Below are positions 17,717 through 27,597 of a stretch of 64,000 nucleotides of DNA, piece after piece. Both the position numbers and the translations under genes were made by a program. Origin of the DNA: Aureitalea sp. L0-47 (GTDB lineage: Bacteria; Bacteroidota; Bacteroidia; Flavobacteriales; Flavobacteriaceae); the NCBI RefSeq assembly GCF_026126405.1, contig NZ_JAFMTQ010000009.1, positions 1 to 64,000 on the forward strand. The letters are read 5' to 3'. Position 1 is the stretch's first letter. Each line of letters opens with the position of its first letter. The notes under the pieces were generated by a model. The model had not been told where the DNA came from. It did no database searches and worked only from the letters and a program-made list of their open reading frames with translations.

Positions 17717-19738
17717 ATGAACCCACTACTCGATAAATTCTCCTCAGCCCCGTTTTCAAAGATCGAAAACGAGCATTATTTACCCGCATTCAAACAACTA
17801 ATTGAAGAAACCAAAGCCGTGATCGACAGCATTGTTGAGAACTCGGAAGCACCTACATTCGGAAACACCGTTGAAGCTCTTGAGCGCAGCGGAGAGCAAC
17901 TAAACCTCGTTAGCAGTATATTCTTCAATCTCAACAGCGCTGAAACCAGTGATGAGATCCAGAAAATAGCCCAGGAAGTATCTCCCTTACTTTCCAACTT
18001 CAGAAATGACTTGTTGCTGAATGAGGAACTTTTCAGAAAAGTAAAAAAGGTTTACGACCAAAGAAAGAATCTTCCACTGAATGGGGAAGAACAGCGATTG
18101 TTGGAAATTCAATACAAGGGGTTCGCTCGTAACGGTGCCAATCTCTCCCTTGATGACAAAAAGAAATTACGTGAGATCGATGCCGAGCTGGCACAACTTA
18201 CCCTGAAATTTGGTGAAAACGTGTTGGCCGATACCAACGGCTATTATATGCATCTCACCTCTGAAACAGACCTCGATGGCCTGCCGGATGGCATCAAAGA
18301 GGCAGCAGCCATGACGGCTAAAGAGCGTGACCTGGACGGATGGGTGATCACACTGGACTACCCTAGCTATATTCCTTTCATGAAATATGCAAGGAACAGG
18401 GAACTTCGCAAGAAACTTTCCCTGGCTTTCGGAGCACGTGGATTCCAGGATAACGACAATAATAACGAAGCCAACGTGCTTCGTATCGCCAACCTCCGTT
18501 ACCAAAGAGCAGTACTGCTAGGGTACGATTCGCACGCGCACTTCGTTCTTGAAGAACGTATGGCAGAAACACCCGAAAAAGTAACTGGTTTTCTGAATAA
18601 TTTACTTGAAAAAGCAAAACCAGCGGCAGTTCAGGAATTCGACAAACTCAGTGATTTCGCAATGAAACTGGACGGTATTTCTGAATTACAGAAATGGGAC
18701 AGTGCCTATTATGCTGAAAAGCTAAAGCAGCAGCAATTTGACCTGGACGACGAAAAACTTAAACCATATTTCGAATTGGAAAAGGTGATAGCAGGTGTTT
18801 TCTCGGTAGCTAACAAACTTTTCGGACTTAATTTTGAGCTCACCGATACCGTGGACCTATACCACGAAGATGTAAAGACGTACAATGTTACCGACCAGGA
18901 GGGAACTTTTGTTGCTCTTTTCTATGCCGATTTCCACCCCCGTCCCGGAAAGAGAAACGGTGCCTGGATGACCTCATTCAGACCTCAGCAGTTCAAGAAC
19001 GGAGTGAACGAACGTCCGCATATTTCCATCGTTTGTAACTTTACCAAACCTACTTCCACCAAACCTTCCTTGCTTACGTTTAACGAGGTGACCACTTTGT
19101 TCCACGAGTTCGGACACGCGCTCCATGGAATGCTCGCCAATACAACCTATTCCGGCCTATCCGGCACGAATGTCTACTGGGATTTTGTGGAATTGCCTAG
19201 CCAGGTTCTGGAGAATTGGTGTTATGAAAAGGAAACGCTCGAACTATTCGCGAAACACTTTGAAACCGCCGAGACTATCCCAATGGAACTGGTTCAAAAG
19301 ATAAAGGATTCCTCTACTTTCCATGAAGGCATGCAGACCATGCGCCAATTGAGCTTCGGATTGCTCGACATGGCCTGGCATGGCGCGAATCCTTCAGAAA
19401 TAACCAATGTAAAAGAATTCGAGAATAAAGCGTTTGAAGCTACTAGATTGTATCCCGAAACTCCATCGACCTGTATGAGTACTTCCTTTTCACATATTTT
19501 CCAGGGCGGTTATTCTGCCGGCTATTACAGCTATAAATGGGCCGAGGTGCTGGATGCGGATGCTTTCGAATACTTCAAAAAGGAAGGTATTTTCAACAAA
19601 ACCGTAGCGATGAAATTCAAGGAAAATGTGCTGTCACAAGGGGGTACGCAGGACCCCATGGAATTGTATGTTAAATTCCGCGGTCACAAACCAGACCCGG
19701 ACGCATTGCTGCGTCGGGCCGGACTTCTGAAAAATTAA
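17717..19738 (+). CDS. M3 family metallopeptidase (oligopeptidase A / Dcp type)
   Basis: A 673-aa zinc peptidase of the thimet oligopeptidase family. The zinc motif HEFGH is at about residues 463-467, followed by the family block YWDFVELPSQVLENW near 492 and the GGYSAGYYSYKWAEVLDADAF block near 595. It has no signal peptide, so it probably degrades short peptides in the cytoplasm. It is the last gene of the run with purK and purE. Oligopeptidase A versus peptidyl-dipeptidase cannot be decided from motifs alone. Confidence 0.9.
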   Translation: MNPLLDKFSSAPFSKIENEHYLPAFKQLIEETKAVIDSIVENSEAPTFGNTVEALERSGEQLNLVSSIFFNLNSAETSDEIQKIAQEVSPLLSNFRNDLLLNEELFRKVKKVYDQRKNLPLNGEEQRLLEIQYKGFARNGANLSLDDKKKLREIDAELAQLTLKFGENVLADTNGYYMHLTSETDLDGLPDGIKEAAAMTAKERDLDGWVITLDYPSYIPFMKYARNRELRKKLSLAFGARGFQDNDNNNEANVLRIANLRYQRAVLLGYDSHAHFVLEERMAETPEKVTGFLNNLLEKAKPAAVQEFDKLSDFAMKLDGISELQKWDSAYYAEKLKQQQFDLDDEKLKPYFELEKVIAGVFSVANKLFGLNFELTDTVDLYHEDVKTYNVTDQEGTFVALFYADFHPRPGKRNGAWMTSFRPQQFKNGVNERPHISIVCNFTKPTSTKPSLLTFNEVTTLFHEFGHALHGMLANTTYSGLSGTNVYWDFVELPSQVLENWCYEKETLELFAKHFETAETIPMELVQKIKDSSTFHEGMQTMRQLSFGLLDMAWHGANPSEITNVKEFENKAFEATRLYPETPSTCMSTSFSHIFQGGYSAGYYSYKWAEVLDADAFEYFKKEGIFNKTVAMKFKENVLSQGGTQDPMELYVKFRGHKPDPDALLRRAGLLKN

Positions 19739-19749
19739 TTTAAGATTAT

Positions 19750-21195
19750 TTATCTAACCATCACCTTTTTATTCACCACTTCTGAGTAATCTGTGGTGAA
19801 ATTGGCGATATACATTCCGGAAGCAAGGTGATTCATGTTGATGGCACCCTGATTATCGGGATCCTGGAGAGTCATTATCGTATTTCCAACAAGATCGTAA
19901 ATAACAACTGAACTGATATCCGCTTCGTAGTCATTAAACTCGTAGTAGAGTGTATTGTTTGAAACATAGATCTCGTACACATTTGAATCAACTTCAAGAA
20001 CCGCAAGTTGTCCATCACTCTTCGCGGTCTCGATCAGGAATTCGGCACAGAGCTTACTGAATTTCGCCGCATGTTCGGCTGTTCCAATAAAACTGAAGGT
20101 GTCGTTGGCTGTATGGATGTTTGGGTTGTGTTGTCCGAAACTGGATTCAAAAGGAAATGCCGCCATATAGCCTTCATTGTTCCAGCTGGCATGATCGGAA
20201 CAACCGTAATTACAAACAGATGTACCGTATGTAAACATATGGCTTCCGGATGAATTATAATGATTCATCAGTTCCATCAGAAAGGTATTCAGACTACCGT
20301 CTGTAAAATCGGTGATGAAATACACATCGTTGCCGGAGCCATTGTAGTTGGTCATGTCGAAATTCACGTAAGCCGTTACATCCACATTATTTGAACCGTA
20401 TTCCTGCGCTATTTCCTGGGAACCTACCAATCCGATCTCCTCCGCCGAATAAGCCATTATCTCGATCGTTCGCTTCGGAACAAATCCCGACTCAAATAAT
20501 ACCCTTGCAGCTTCCGTAATTGTTGCGATCCCTGAGGCATCGTCATCGGCTCCGGGGGCATCATTATTTCCCTGAAAAGAAGTAGAATCGAGGTGTCCAC
20601 CAACTATCACAAATTCATCCGGAAACTCCGAACCTTCTATTGTCATAATAACCGATGGCATCTGTGTGTTTGAATGGTTGTAAAGTCGAACACTCACGTC
20701 AGTTCGCCCATGTAAGGCGGCCATGTCTTCCCATTTTGTCTTGAGATCCATTGCCGCTTGCGTGGCAGAACCGAAGGTGTGATAGCGTGAACCGTAGTTT
20801 TCCAATTCGATAATATGATCTTCAATATTCTGAACATTGACAAGGTTGATCGCCTGGAGAACAGCAACATCTTCGGTTATGGTAAATGCTATCCTGGAAT
20901 TATCCCTATTTACTATTCGTTCCAGAGATTCGATGGCAGCGTCGGCACTAGGCTTGAAAATATAGCCTGGCCCATGGACAAGAATTCTGCCATGCAATGC
21001 TTCAGCTGCAGTTTCCGACATGTAGACAGCAGCTTCATTTCCGCGTTCGGCGAGGATTTGGATCTCACCCGGTTGATCGTTCTGTAGTTCATGCGCATCT
21101 TGCAATGCCATGGTAGCGTAGAATCTGTCGTTGTTCTGTGTGTAGCTATTTAGTCCGATAAAGAATATAGCAATGAGCAGTATAATTTTCTTCAT
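19750..21195 (-). CDS. Secreted M28 family zinc peptidase with T9SS sorting domain
   Basis: A 481-aa protein with a signal peptide (hydrophobic residues 4-15). The M28 aminopeptidase core has the metal ligands in VGGHLDS, PGADDDASG and AYSAEEIGLVGS, with later HASWNNEGY providing a further His/Asp region. The last roughly 75 residues form a type A T9SS C-terminal domain ending VNKKVMVR, including the LASGMYI block. The enzyme is thus predicted to be exported through the type IX system whose porU, porV and gldJ genes lie at 39995-46930. It converges with the M3 peptidase gene. Confidence 0.9.
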   Translation of the reverse strand: MKKIILLIAIFFIGLNSYTQNNDRFYATMALQDAHELQNDQPGEIQILAERGNEAAVYMSETAAEALHGRILVHGPGYIFKPSADAAIESLERIVNRDNSRIAFTITEDVAVLQAINLVNVQNIEDHIIELENYGSRYHTFGSATQAAMDLKTKWEDMAALHGRTDVSVRLYNHSNTQMPSVIMTIEGSEFPDEFVIVGGHLDSTSFQGNNDAPGADDDASGIATITEAARVLFESGFVPKRTIEIMAYSAEEIGLVGSQEIAQEYGSNNVDVTAYVNFDMTNYNGSGNDVYFITDFTDGSLNTFLMELMNHYNSSGSHMFTYGTSVCNYGCSDHASWNNEGYMAAFPFESSFGQHNPNIHTANDTFSFIGTAEHAAKFSKLCAEFLIETAKSDGQLAVLEVDSNVYEIYVSNNTLYYEFNDYEADISSVVIYDLVGNTIMTLQDPDNQGAINMNHLASGMYIANFTTDYSEVVNKKVMVR

Positions 21196-21346
21196 TTTTA
21201 TTTTTTCTGAAATTAACTATGAAAGGTAAAGAAGTCCTTTCCTCAAAGAAATGACATTAATCATAACTCCTTTAATCTTAAATTGAAATTAATGCGTAAA
21301 AGGTTGATTAAACTTTGTTATTTTTGATACATCCTTTCGGAACGCT

Positions 21347-21898
21347 ATGGGAAGTGAAATGTTACATCCTGAGAATTGGGTACGCAGGTATTCAGACTAT
21401 TTGTACAATTATACCATTGTACGGGTTAACGATCATGAAATTGCCCAGGATCTTATTTCCGAAACCTTCCTGGCCGGACTTAAATCGAAGGATAATTTTA
21501 AGGGAGAAGCTTCCGAACGGACCTGGCTCATTTCCATCCTCAAAAGGAAGATCATCGACTACTATCGGAAGATCAATTCCACAAAGGGGAAAGCCGAAGT
21601 TAGGGTGAACTACAACGATGAAGACGCTGAGGGAGAATGGCTGGAAGAAAAGGTGAAAGACCCTTTCGACAGGACCGCCGAAGACAGCATGGAGAACGAG
21701 GAATTAGGCATGGCTATTCTCAACTGTATGGATACCCTTGATGAGCGCCAAGCTCGGATATTTAGGATGAAAACCATCGATAATTTCGATACCGAAGCGA
21801 TCTGTAATGAATTTAATATCACACCGTCTAACCTGTGGGTAATCATCCACAGAGCAAGGCGTGCCCTGGCGATGTGCCTGCAGGAAAATTGGTTTTAA
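21347..21898 (+). CDS. ECF-type RNA polymerase sigma-70 factor
   Basis: A 183-aa sigma factor. Region 2 includes NDHEIAQDLISETFLAGL near residue 27 and ERTWLISILKRKIIDYYRK near 57; region 4 includes LDERQARIFRMKTIDNFDTEAICNEFNITPSNLWVIIHRARRAL near 131 (helix-turn-helix). The stop overlaps the ATG of the next small gene (TAATG), so the two are translationally coupled, a classic sigma/anti-sigma arrangement. Target genes are unknown. Confidence 0.9.
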   Translation: MGSEMLHPENWVRRYSDYLYNYTIVRVNDHEIAQDLISETFLAGLKSKDNFKGEASERTWLISILKRKIIDYYRKINSTKGKAEVRVNYNDEDAEGEWLEEKVKDPFDRTAEDSMENEELGMAILNCMDTLDERQARIFRMKTIDNFDTEAICNEFNITPSNLWVIIHRARRALAMCLQENWF

Positions 21899-22146
21899 TG
21901 AATCTAGGAATACTATTCAAATGTAAAGATGCAGCGCATATCTGTGATAAGTCCCAGTACCGGGAATCGAGCAGGTTTGAGCGGATGTTGATGCGGATGC
22001 ACCAATGGATGTGTAAGGTTTGCCGGCAGCATTCGGAAGAGAATAGCAAGTTAACGGAGATCATTCAGAAGGCCAATCTCCGGTCTTTGCCTGAAGATAA
22101 GAAAAAGGAGCTTCAAAAGGTAATTCAACAGGAGATCTCAAAATAA
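21898..22146 (+). CDS. Small zinc-finger-like putative anti-sigma factor
   Basis: An 82-aa protein read from the ATG overlapping the sigma stop. It has the pattern Cys-Lys-Asp-Ala near residue 9, HICDK, and H-x3-CKVCRQH near residues 38-46, which together resemble a reduced zinc-binding anti-sigma (ZAS/zf-HC2) domain. It has no transmembrane segment, so it would be a soluble, possibly redox- or metal-responsive partner of the ECF factor. Its end overlaps the convergent UbiA-like gene by 22 bp. Function is inferred from coupling and the His/Cys pattern. Confidence 0.65.
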   Translation: MNLGILFKCKDAAHICDKSQYRESSRFERMLMRMHQWMCKVCRQHSEENSKLTEIIQKANLRSLPEDKKKELQKVIQQEISK

Positions 22147-22958
22147 TACTTCAACACGTAGAATAGTCCCACCCATAAAAGCGGTATTCCCTCCACTACA
22201 AACGAAGAATAATACCTACCCTGACGCTCTCTCGCTCCCCATAGGGCAAGAGCGCAGAGAAAACAGGTGATTGCAAAAGCACTTGAATGTGCACAACTGA
22301 ATTCGTCCTTAAAAAGGTCCAGGGAAAAACCAGCGTACATCACAACTACACCCAGCCATTTGGAAGTATTCACCCCTAATTTCTGTGGTAATGTTCCAAG
22401 GGCAGTTTCATCGAAACGAAGATCCCGAATCTCAAAAGGGATGGTGAGCACGATCACAATTAGAAATCGCTGCACAAAAGTGAGCCAGACATCATCCGTA
22501 ACCATATCCTGAACTGCATACCAGGGGAATAAAACAGTAATACCGGCCCATACCGCAGCTACCGCAAAGATCTTGAATCCGGACAGTTTTCGCAATGTGC
22601 GTTTCCCCAATATTGGAGTGGCATAGAGAAAGGTGATGACCGCCAGAATCCCCGCTAACACATATAGTATCGGAGGGAGTTGAATTAGAAAATACACTAG
22701 AAGTGCAAAACTGATAAGCGAAAATATCTGGATCACTCTAAGCGATTTCGTAAGGCTGCGATGGTGGAAACGAGCCACACCCGCATACTTTACAAAATTA
22801 TAGCCGGAGATTGTTCCGAAGAAAACAAAGCCAAGTAGTGATGAACTCAATTGAAGATCGTATTCAAAAACTGTGAGATATAAAAGCGAACAAACCGCTA
22901 CAGCCACATGAATACTACTATTAAGATAGAAATTGAAAATAGCTTTGAGAATCTTCAT
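22125..22958 (-). CDS. UbiA-like multi-pass membrane protein
   Basis: A 277-aa protein with about eight hydrophobic helices. A motif IRDLRFDETALGTLPQKLG near residue 196 matches the second Asp-rich motif of UbiA prenyltransferases (DxxxD plus the following T-P-x-x-LG). The first motif (NDxxDxxxD) is not seen; its expected region reads SGYNFVKYAGVARFHHRS, retaining only the NxxK-like context. It may therefore be an inactive or altered relative. It is single-gene, convergent with the anti-sigma-like gene. Confidence 0.65.
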   Translation of the reverse strand: MKILKAIFNFYLNSSIHVAVAVCSLLYLTVFEYDLQLSSSLLGFVFFGTISGYNFVKYAGVARFHHRSLTKSLRVIQIFSLISFALLVYFLIQLPPILYVLAGILAVITFLYATPILGKRTLRKLSGFKIFAVAAVWAGITVLFPWYAVQDMVTDDVWLTFVQRFLIVIVLTIPFEIRDLRFDETALGTLPQKLGVNTSKWLGVVVMYAGFSLDLFKDEFSCAHSSAFAITCFLCALALWGARERQGRYYSSFVVEGIPLLWVGLFYVLKYYFEISC

Positions 22959-23054
22959 GAAACAAAAATAGCCAAATGTTAGTAACTCATGGATTTCGTG
23001 GAAAAATTGTGCATTCCTATGATATTTTTAAAAGAACTTTAAGGGTTTATATCG

Positions 23055-23062
23055 TAATTTTG
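23055..23062 (+). promoter_or_regulatory. Exact -7 element before gcvP
   Basis: TAATTTTG matches TAnnTTTG, 23 bp before the gcvP ATG at 23086. The -33 region is weak. No glycine riboswitch-like structure is apparent in the short leader. Confidence 0.5.
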
Positions 23063-23085
23063 CTGAATCTTAAAATTTGCTATAA

Positions 23086-25935
23086 ATGAAAACGGATTCT
23101 TTTGCCCGAAGACATATCGGCCCTCGTAAAAACGACCTTCCTGTAATGCTTGAAACCATTGGTGTGGATAGCATGGATCAACTAATCCATGAAACCATTC
23201 CCAATGAAATTCTCTTAAAAGAAAAACTCATTCTCGACAGTGCCATGAGTGAACAGGAATACCTGGAGCACATTAATGAACTTGCTGAAGAGAACAAGTT
23301 ATTCGACACCTATATAGGGTTGGGATATCACGAGGCCTATTTGCCTGCGGTAATTCAAAGGAATATACTCGAGAACCCGGGCTGGTACACAGCCTATACT
23401 CCTTATCAAGCTGAAATAGCTCAAGGAAGGCTTGAGGCCCTGTTGAATTTCCAGACCATGGTATCCGATCTCACAGGTATGGAGATCGCCAATGCTTCCC
23501 TTCTAGATGAAGCTACATCTGCGGCAGAAGCGATGACCTTGCTTTTTGCGGTTAGGGATAGAGACCAAAAGAAGAATAAGGTCGTGAAATTCTTTGTTTC
23601 AGAAGAAGTGTTACCTCAAACCCTCGCCCTCTTAAAAACGAGATCAAATCCTATTGGGATCGAATTGGTGGTGGGTGATCACAGAACTTTTGATTATTCT
23701 TCTGAATTTTTTGGAGCGATCCTTCAATATCCCGGAACATCCGGAATGATATACGATTACAGTGAGTTTATTGAAAATTCACATAATAGCGGTATCAGAG
23801 TGGCAGTCGCCGCAGATATCCTTAGCCTGGTCAAGCTCGAGGCTCCGGGAAAACTTGGAGCCGATGTGGTTGTGGGAACAACACAACGCTTTGGAATTCC
23901 ACTGGGATATGGAGGCCCTCACGCAGCATATTTCGCTACACGCGAAGAATTTAAACGTCATATCCCAGGACGAATAATTGGTGTTACCAGGGATCTCGAC
24001 GGCAATCGTGCCCTTCGAATGGCACTTCAAACCAGGGAACAACACATTAAGCGTGACAGAGCTACGTCTAATATTTGTACCGCCCAGGTACTCCTTGCGG
24101 TGATGGCAGGGATGTATGCCGTATATCACGGGCCAAACGGACTGAGATATATCGCAGACAAAGTACACCATGCTACTGTTACCCTGTCAGATGGCCTCAA
24201 ACAACTTGGGATACAACAGCTCAATGAGTCCTTCTTTGACACCCTGGTAATAGAAGCACCGAGCAATAAAGTAAGACCTTTTGCTGAGTCAGCGAGGATG
24301 AATTTTTATTACAAGGACAGGGATACAATTCAAATTTCACTGAATGAAACCACGTCTCTCAAGGAAGTGAATAACATACTTGCTGTTTTCGCCGAAGCAA
24401 CACAACGGGAATCAATACACATATCGGAATTAAGCAGTGCCTCGGCCATTCCGGCTTCGGTGGCGAGAAATTCCGCCTTCATGGAACATGAGGTGTTCAA
24501 CACTTACCATAGTGAGACGGAACTAATGCGCTATATCAAAAAACTGGAGCGTAAAGATCTTTCATTAAATCATTCCATGATCTCCTTGGGTTCATGTACA
24601 ATGAAATTAAATGCCGCCGCAGAGATGTTACCCCTTAGCGATCCCCTTTGGGCAAACATACATCCATTTGTACCAATACACCAGGCCAAGGGATACCAGG
24701 TGATGCTGAAAAAACTAGAGAATCAGCTAACTGAGATCACTGGCTTTGCCGGCACATCACTTCAACCCAATTCGGGTGCACAGGGTGAGTACAGCGGCCT
24801 GATGGTGATTAGAGCCTATCACGAATCCAGGGGTGAAGGACACCGAAACATTTGCCTGATCCCTTCATCGGCTCATGGAACTAATCCAGCGAGTGCTGTT
24901 ATGGCGGGAATGAAAGTAGTTGTAACAAAGGCCACCGAAGAAGGTAATATCGATGTTGAGGATCTTAGAGTTAAGGCAGAGGAACACAAAGATAACCTGG
25001 CCGCTCTAATGGTTACTTATCCATCAACCCATGGTGTATACGAAAGTGCGATCATAGAGATTACCAGTCTTATTCATGAATATGGTGGACAGGTATATAT
25101 GGATGGTGCAAACATGAATGCCCAGGTGGCTATTACGCATCCGGGAGCTATTGGAGCCGATGTTTGTCACCTGAACCTCCACAAGACTTTTGCCATCCCG
25201 CACGGAGGTGGAGGACCTGGAGTTGGACCTATCTGTGTTGCAGAGCAACTCGTACCCTTTCTCCCCACGAATCCGGTAATTAAAACAGGAGGTGAAAAAG
25301 GTATTACAGCTATATCCGCAGCACCCTGGGGTAGTGCTCTGGCCTGTATCATCTCTTACGGATATATCTGTATGCTGGGAGAGCGTGGGCTTAGAAAATC
25401 TACTGAATATGCAATTCTGAATGCCAACTATATCAAGGAGCGCCTGCACGGACATTACGAAGTGTTATACGCCGGGGAGAATGGAAGAGCGGCACATGAG
25501 ATGATCATCGATTGCCGTCCTTACCGCGAGAAAGGCATTGAGGTAGTGGATATTGCAAAACGTTTGATGGATTACGGTTTCCACGCACCTACAGTTTCCT
25601 TCCCGGTAGCGGGAACGATGATGGTCGAGCCTACGGAGAGTGAAAGTAAAGAAGAGTTGGATCGTTTTTGCGATGCCATGATTTCCATTCATATGGAGAT
25701 CGAAGCTGTTGACAAGGACGACGAACACAATCTGCTGAAGAACGCACCGCATACCATGGCAATGGTCACATCGGATAGCTGGGAATTTCCTTACAGTCGG
25801 AAAACTGCCGCTTACCCAATGGATCATGTAGCAGAAAATAAATTCTGGCCAACGGTGCGGCGTGTGGACGAAGCATTCGGAGATCGAAACCTGATTTGCA
25901 CCTGTACCCCTATAGAGGCGTATATGGAAGCATAA
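23086..25935 (+). CDS. gcvP: Glycine dehydrogenase (aminomethyl-transferring), P protein
   Basis: A 949-aa fused P protein of the glycine cleavage system; it decarboxylates glycine on PLP and passes the aminomethyl group to lipoyl-GcvH. It opens FARRHIGP as usual. The N-terminal half is the catalytically silent paralogous half and the C-terminal half carries the PLP lysine in NLHKTFAIPHGGGGPG near residue 699. The glycine-rich GGPHAAYFA block and SAAPWGSA block are also present. gcvT and gcvH are not neighbours, which is common in this phylum. The gene stands alone behind a clear -7 element. Confidence 0.97.
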   Translation: MKTDSFARRHIGPRKNDLPVMLETIGVDSMDQLIHETIPNEILLKEKLILDSAMSEQEYLEHINELAEENKLFDTYIGLGYHEAYLPAVIQRNILENPGWYTAYTPYQAEIAQGRLEALLNFQTMVSDLTGMEIANASLLDEATSAAEAMTLLFAVRDRDQKKNKVVKFFVSEEVLPQTLALLKTRSNPIGIELVVGDHRTFDYSSEFFGAILQYPGTSGMIYDYSEFIENSHNSGIRVAVAADILSLVKLEAPGKLGADVVVGTTQRFGIPLGYGGPHAAYFATREEFKRHIPGRIIGVTRDLDGNRALRMALQTREQHIKRDRATSNICTAQVLLAVMAGMYAVYHGPNGLRYIADKVHHATVTLSDGLKQLGIQQLNESFFDTLVIEAPSNKVRPFAESARMNFYYKDRDTIQISLNETTSLKEVNNILAVFAEATQRESIHISELSSASAIPASVARNSAFMEHEVFNTYHSETELMRYIKKLERKDLSLNHSMISLGSCTMKLNAAAEMLPLSDPLWANIHPFVPIHQAKGYQVMLKKLENQLTEITGFAGTSLQPNSGAQGEYSGLMVIRAYHESRGEGHRNICLIPSSAHGTNPASAVMAGMKVVVTKATEEGNIDVEDLRVKAEEHKDNLAALMVTYPSTHGVYESAIIEITSLIHEYGGQVYMDGANMNAQVAITHPGAIGADVCHLNLHKTFAIPHGGGGPGVGPICVAEQLVPFLPTNPVIKTGGEKGITAISAAPWGSALACIISYGYICMLGERGLRKSTEYAILNANYIKERLHGHYEVLYAGENGRAAHEMIIDCRPYREKGIEVVDIAKRLMDYGFHAPTVSFPVAGTMMVEPTESESKEELDRFCDAMISIHMEIEAVDKDDEHNLLKNAPHTMAMVTSDSWEFPYSRKTAAYPMDHVAENKFWPTVRRVDEAFGDRNLICTCTPIEAYMEA

Positions 25936-26011
25936 GGACTAACTGGTATTTTTCTTGGCAATAACAAGGAATCATTAACAGTTTTACTTATTTTTATTCA
26001 AATTTATTGTC

Positions 26012-27073
26012 ATGAGTACGAGGATAACAGGAGTGGGCAGTTATATTCCAAAGGGAGTTGCCCCGAATGACCAGTTTCAGGAACACACCTTTTACAATGA
26101 AGACGGAACGGTTTTCGGACACGAGAATACGGTGATCATTGAAAAATTCAAGGCCATCACCGGAATTTCCGAACGACGGTATATCACAGACGAAAAAACC
26201 ACCTCCGATATTGCTACACGCGCCGCCATGAAGGCACTAAAAGATGCAGATCTGGATCAGGAGGAACTGGACTATATCATTGTAGCCCACAACTACGGCG
26301 ACGTGAAACACGGAACCCAGCAAAGTGATACTGTTCCAAGCCTGGCATCAAGGGTAAAGCATTTATTAAAGATTAAAAACCATCGCTGTGTAGCTTACGA
26401 CATACTTTTCGGTTGTCCCGGATGGATCGAAGGAGTTATTCAGGCGCATGCCTACATCAAATCCGGAATGGCAAAGAACTGCCTGGTAATTGGTGCAGAA
26501 ACCTTATCACGGGTGATCGATCAGCACGATAGGGATTCGATGATCTATAGCGATGGAGCCGGTGCCACTGTTATCCAATCTACGGATGACGATCAAGGCG
26601 GTATCCTAGCGCATATTTCTGCTACTTTCGCCTTCGACGAGGCTCATTTCATTTACTTCGGAGAGAGCAATAACCAGGAACTCAACGATGCCAGGAGGTA
26701 TATAAAAATGTACGGTCGAAAGATCTATGAGTTCGCCATTTCCAATGTGCCGGGAGCGATGAAAGAATGCCTGGATGAAAGTGGATGTGATATTTCAGAA
26801 GTAAAGAAAATTTTCATTCACCAGGCGAATGAGAAGATGGACGAAGCCATCATCAAGAGATTCTATCGGTTGTACGGGGAAGAAGCGCCGGAAGACGTAA
26901 TGCCCATGAGCATCAACACCCTTGGAAATTCCAGTGTAGCAACGGTTCCTACGCTATACGACCTCGTATTAAGACGACAACTGGATGAGCACCAAGTAAA
27001 TGAAGGCGACATAATTATCTTCGCCAGCGTTGGCGCGGGCATGAACATAAACGCAATTGTTTACAGGGTCTGA
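26012..27073 (+). CDS. FabH-like 3-oxoacyl-ACP synthase III family protein
   Basis: A 353-aa thiolase-fold condensing enzyme. The catalytic triad is visible: Cys135 in FGCPGW, His in FIHQAN near 271 and Asn in NTLGNSS near 308. The family normally condenses acyl-CoA with malonyl-ACP, but several divergent members act in other acyl-transfer or condensation reactions. The stop and the next ATG overlap (TGATG), linking it to a methyltransferase and a glycosyltransferase. This context suggests a lipid or glycolipid synthesis role rather than housekeeping initiation; that is inference. Confidence 0.85.
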   Translation: MSTRITGVGSYIPKGVAPNDQFQEHTFYNEDGTVFGHENTVIIEKFKAITGISERRYITDEKTTSDIATRAAMKALKDADLDQEELDYIIVAHNYGDVKHGTQQSDTVPSLASRVKHLLKIKNHRCVAYDILFGCPGWIEGVIQAHAYIKSGMAKNCLVIGAETLSRVIDQHDRDSMIYSDGAGATVIQSTDDDQGGILAHISATFAFDEAHFIYFGESNNQELNDARRYIKMYGRKIYEFAISNVPGAMKECLDESGCDISEVKKIFIHQANEKMDEAIIKRFYRLYGEEAPEDVMPMSINTLGNSSVATVPTLYDLVLRRQLDEHQVNEGDIIIFASVGAGMNINAIVYRV

Positions 27074-27597
27074 TGTACGAAGGTAAGATTCCAAAAAAAC
27101 GATATAAGTATACGCTAAATTTCCTCGGCCAGTTCGTCAATAAACAAGATAAGATTCTCGATCTCGGGATTCAAAATCCCTTTTCCGAATTGCTTCGGAA
27201 AGAAGGTTATGACGTAACGAATACCCAGGGTGAAGACCTCGACGTCGATACCTCGGCTGTTAAAACAGACGGATACGATGTGGTTACTGCTTTTGAAATC
27301 TTTGAGCACATGGTCTCCCCTTTCAACGTTCTTCAGGATATACAATCTCAAAAACTCGTTGCCTCTGTACCTTTGAAATTGTGGTTTGCTTCTGCCTACA
27401 GGAGTAAAACCGACGACTGGGACAGGCACTATCACGAATTCGAGGACTGGCAGTTCGACTGGTTGCTGGAGAAGTCAGGATGGCACATTAAAAAGAGGGA
27501 GAAATTCACAAACCCAGTAAGAAAAATAGGCATAAGACCAATCTTGCGCCGTTTCACACCACGGTACTACCTGGTTTATGCTGAACGTTCCAAGTGA
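27073..27597 (+). CDS. Class I SAM-dependent methyltransferase-like protein
   Basis: A 174-aa protein with a methyltransferase-like core. KILDLGIQNPFSELLRKEGY resembles AdoMet motif I (DLGxxxP), and YDVVTAFEIFEHMVSPF is motif II-like with the usual E-x-x-E-H. The C-terminal region (WQFDWLLEKSGWHIKKREKF) matches Methyltransf_11/23-type proteins. Start overlaps the FabH-like stop by one base (TGATG), and its stop overlaps the next gene's GTG by 4 bp. The acceptor is unknown. Confidence 0.75.
   Translation: MYEGKIPKKRYKYTLNFLGQFVNKQDKILDLGIQNPFSELLRKEGYDVTNTQGEDLDVDTSAVKTDGYDVVTAFEIFEHMVSPFNVLQDIQSQKLVASVPLKLWFASAYRSKTDDWDRHYHEFEDWQFDWLLEKSGWHIKKREKFTNPVRKIGIRPILRRFTPRYYLVYAERSK

Noticed and set aside
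23041-23085. Glycine riboswitch before gcvP
   Set aside because: The leader between the -7 box and the ATG is too short for a riboswitch and shows no fitting structure.
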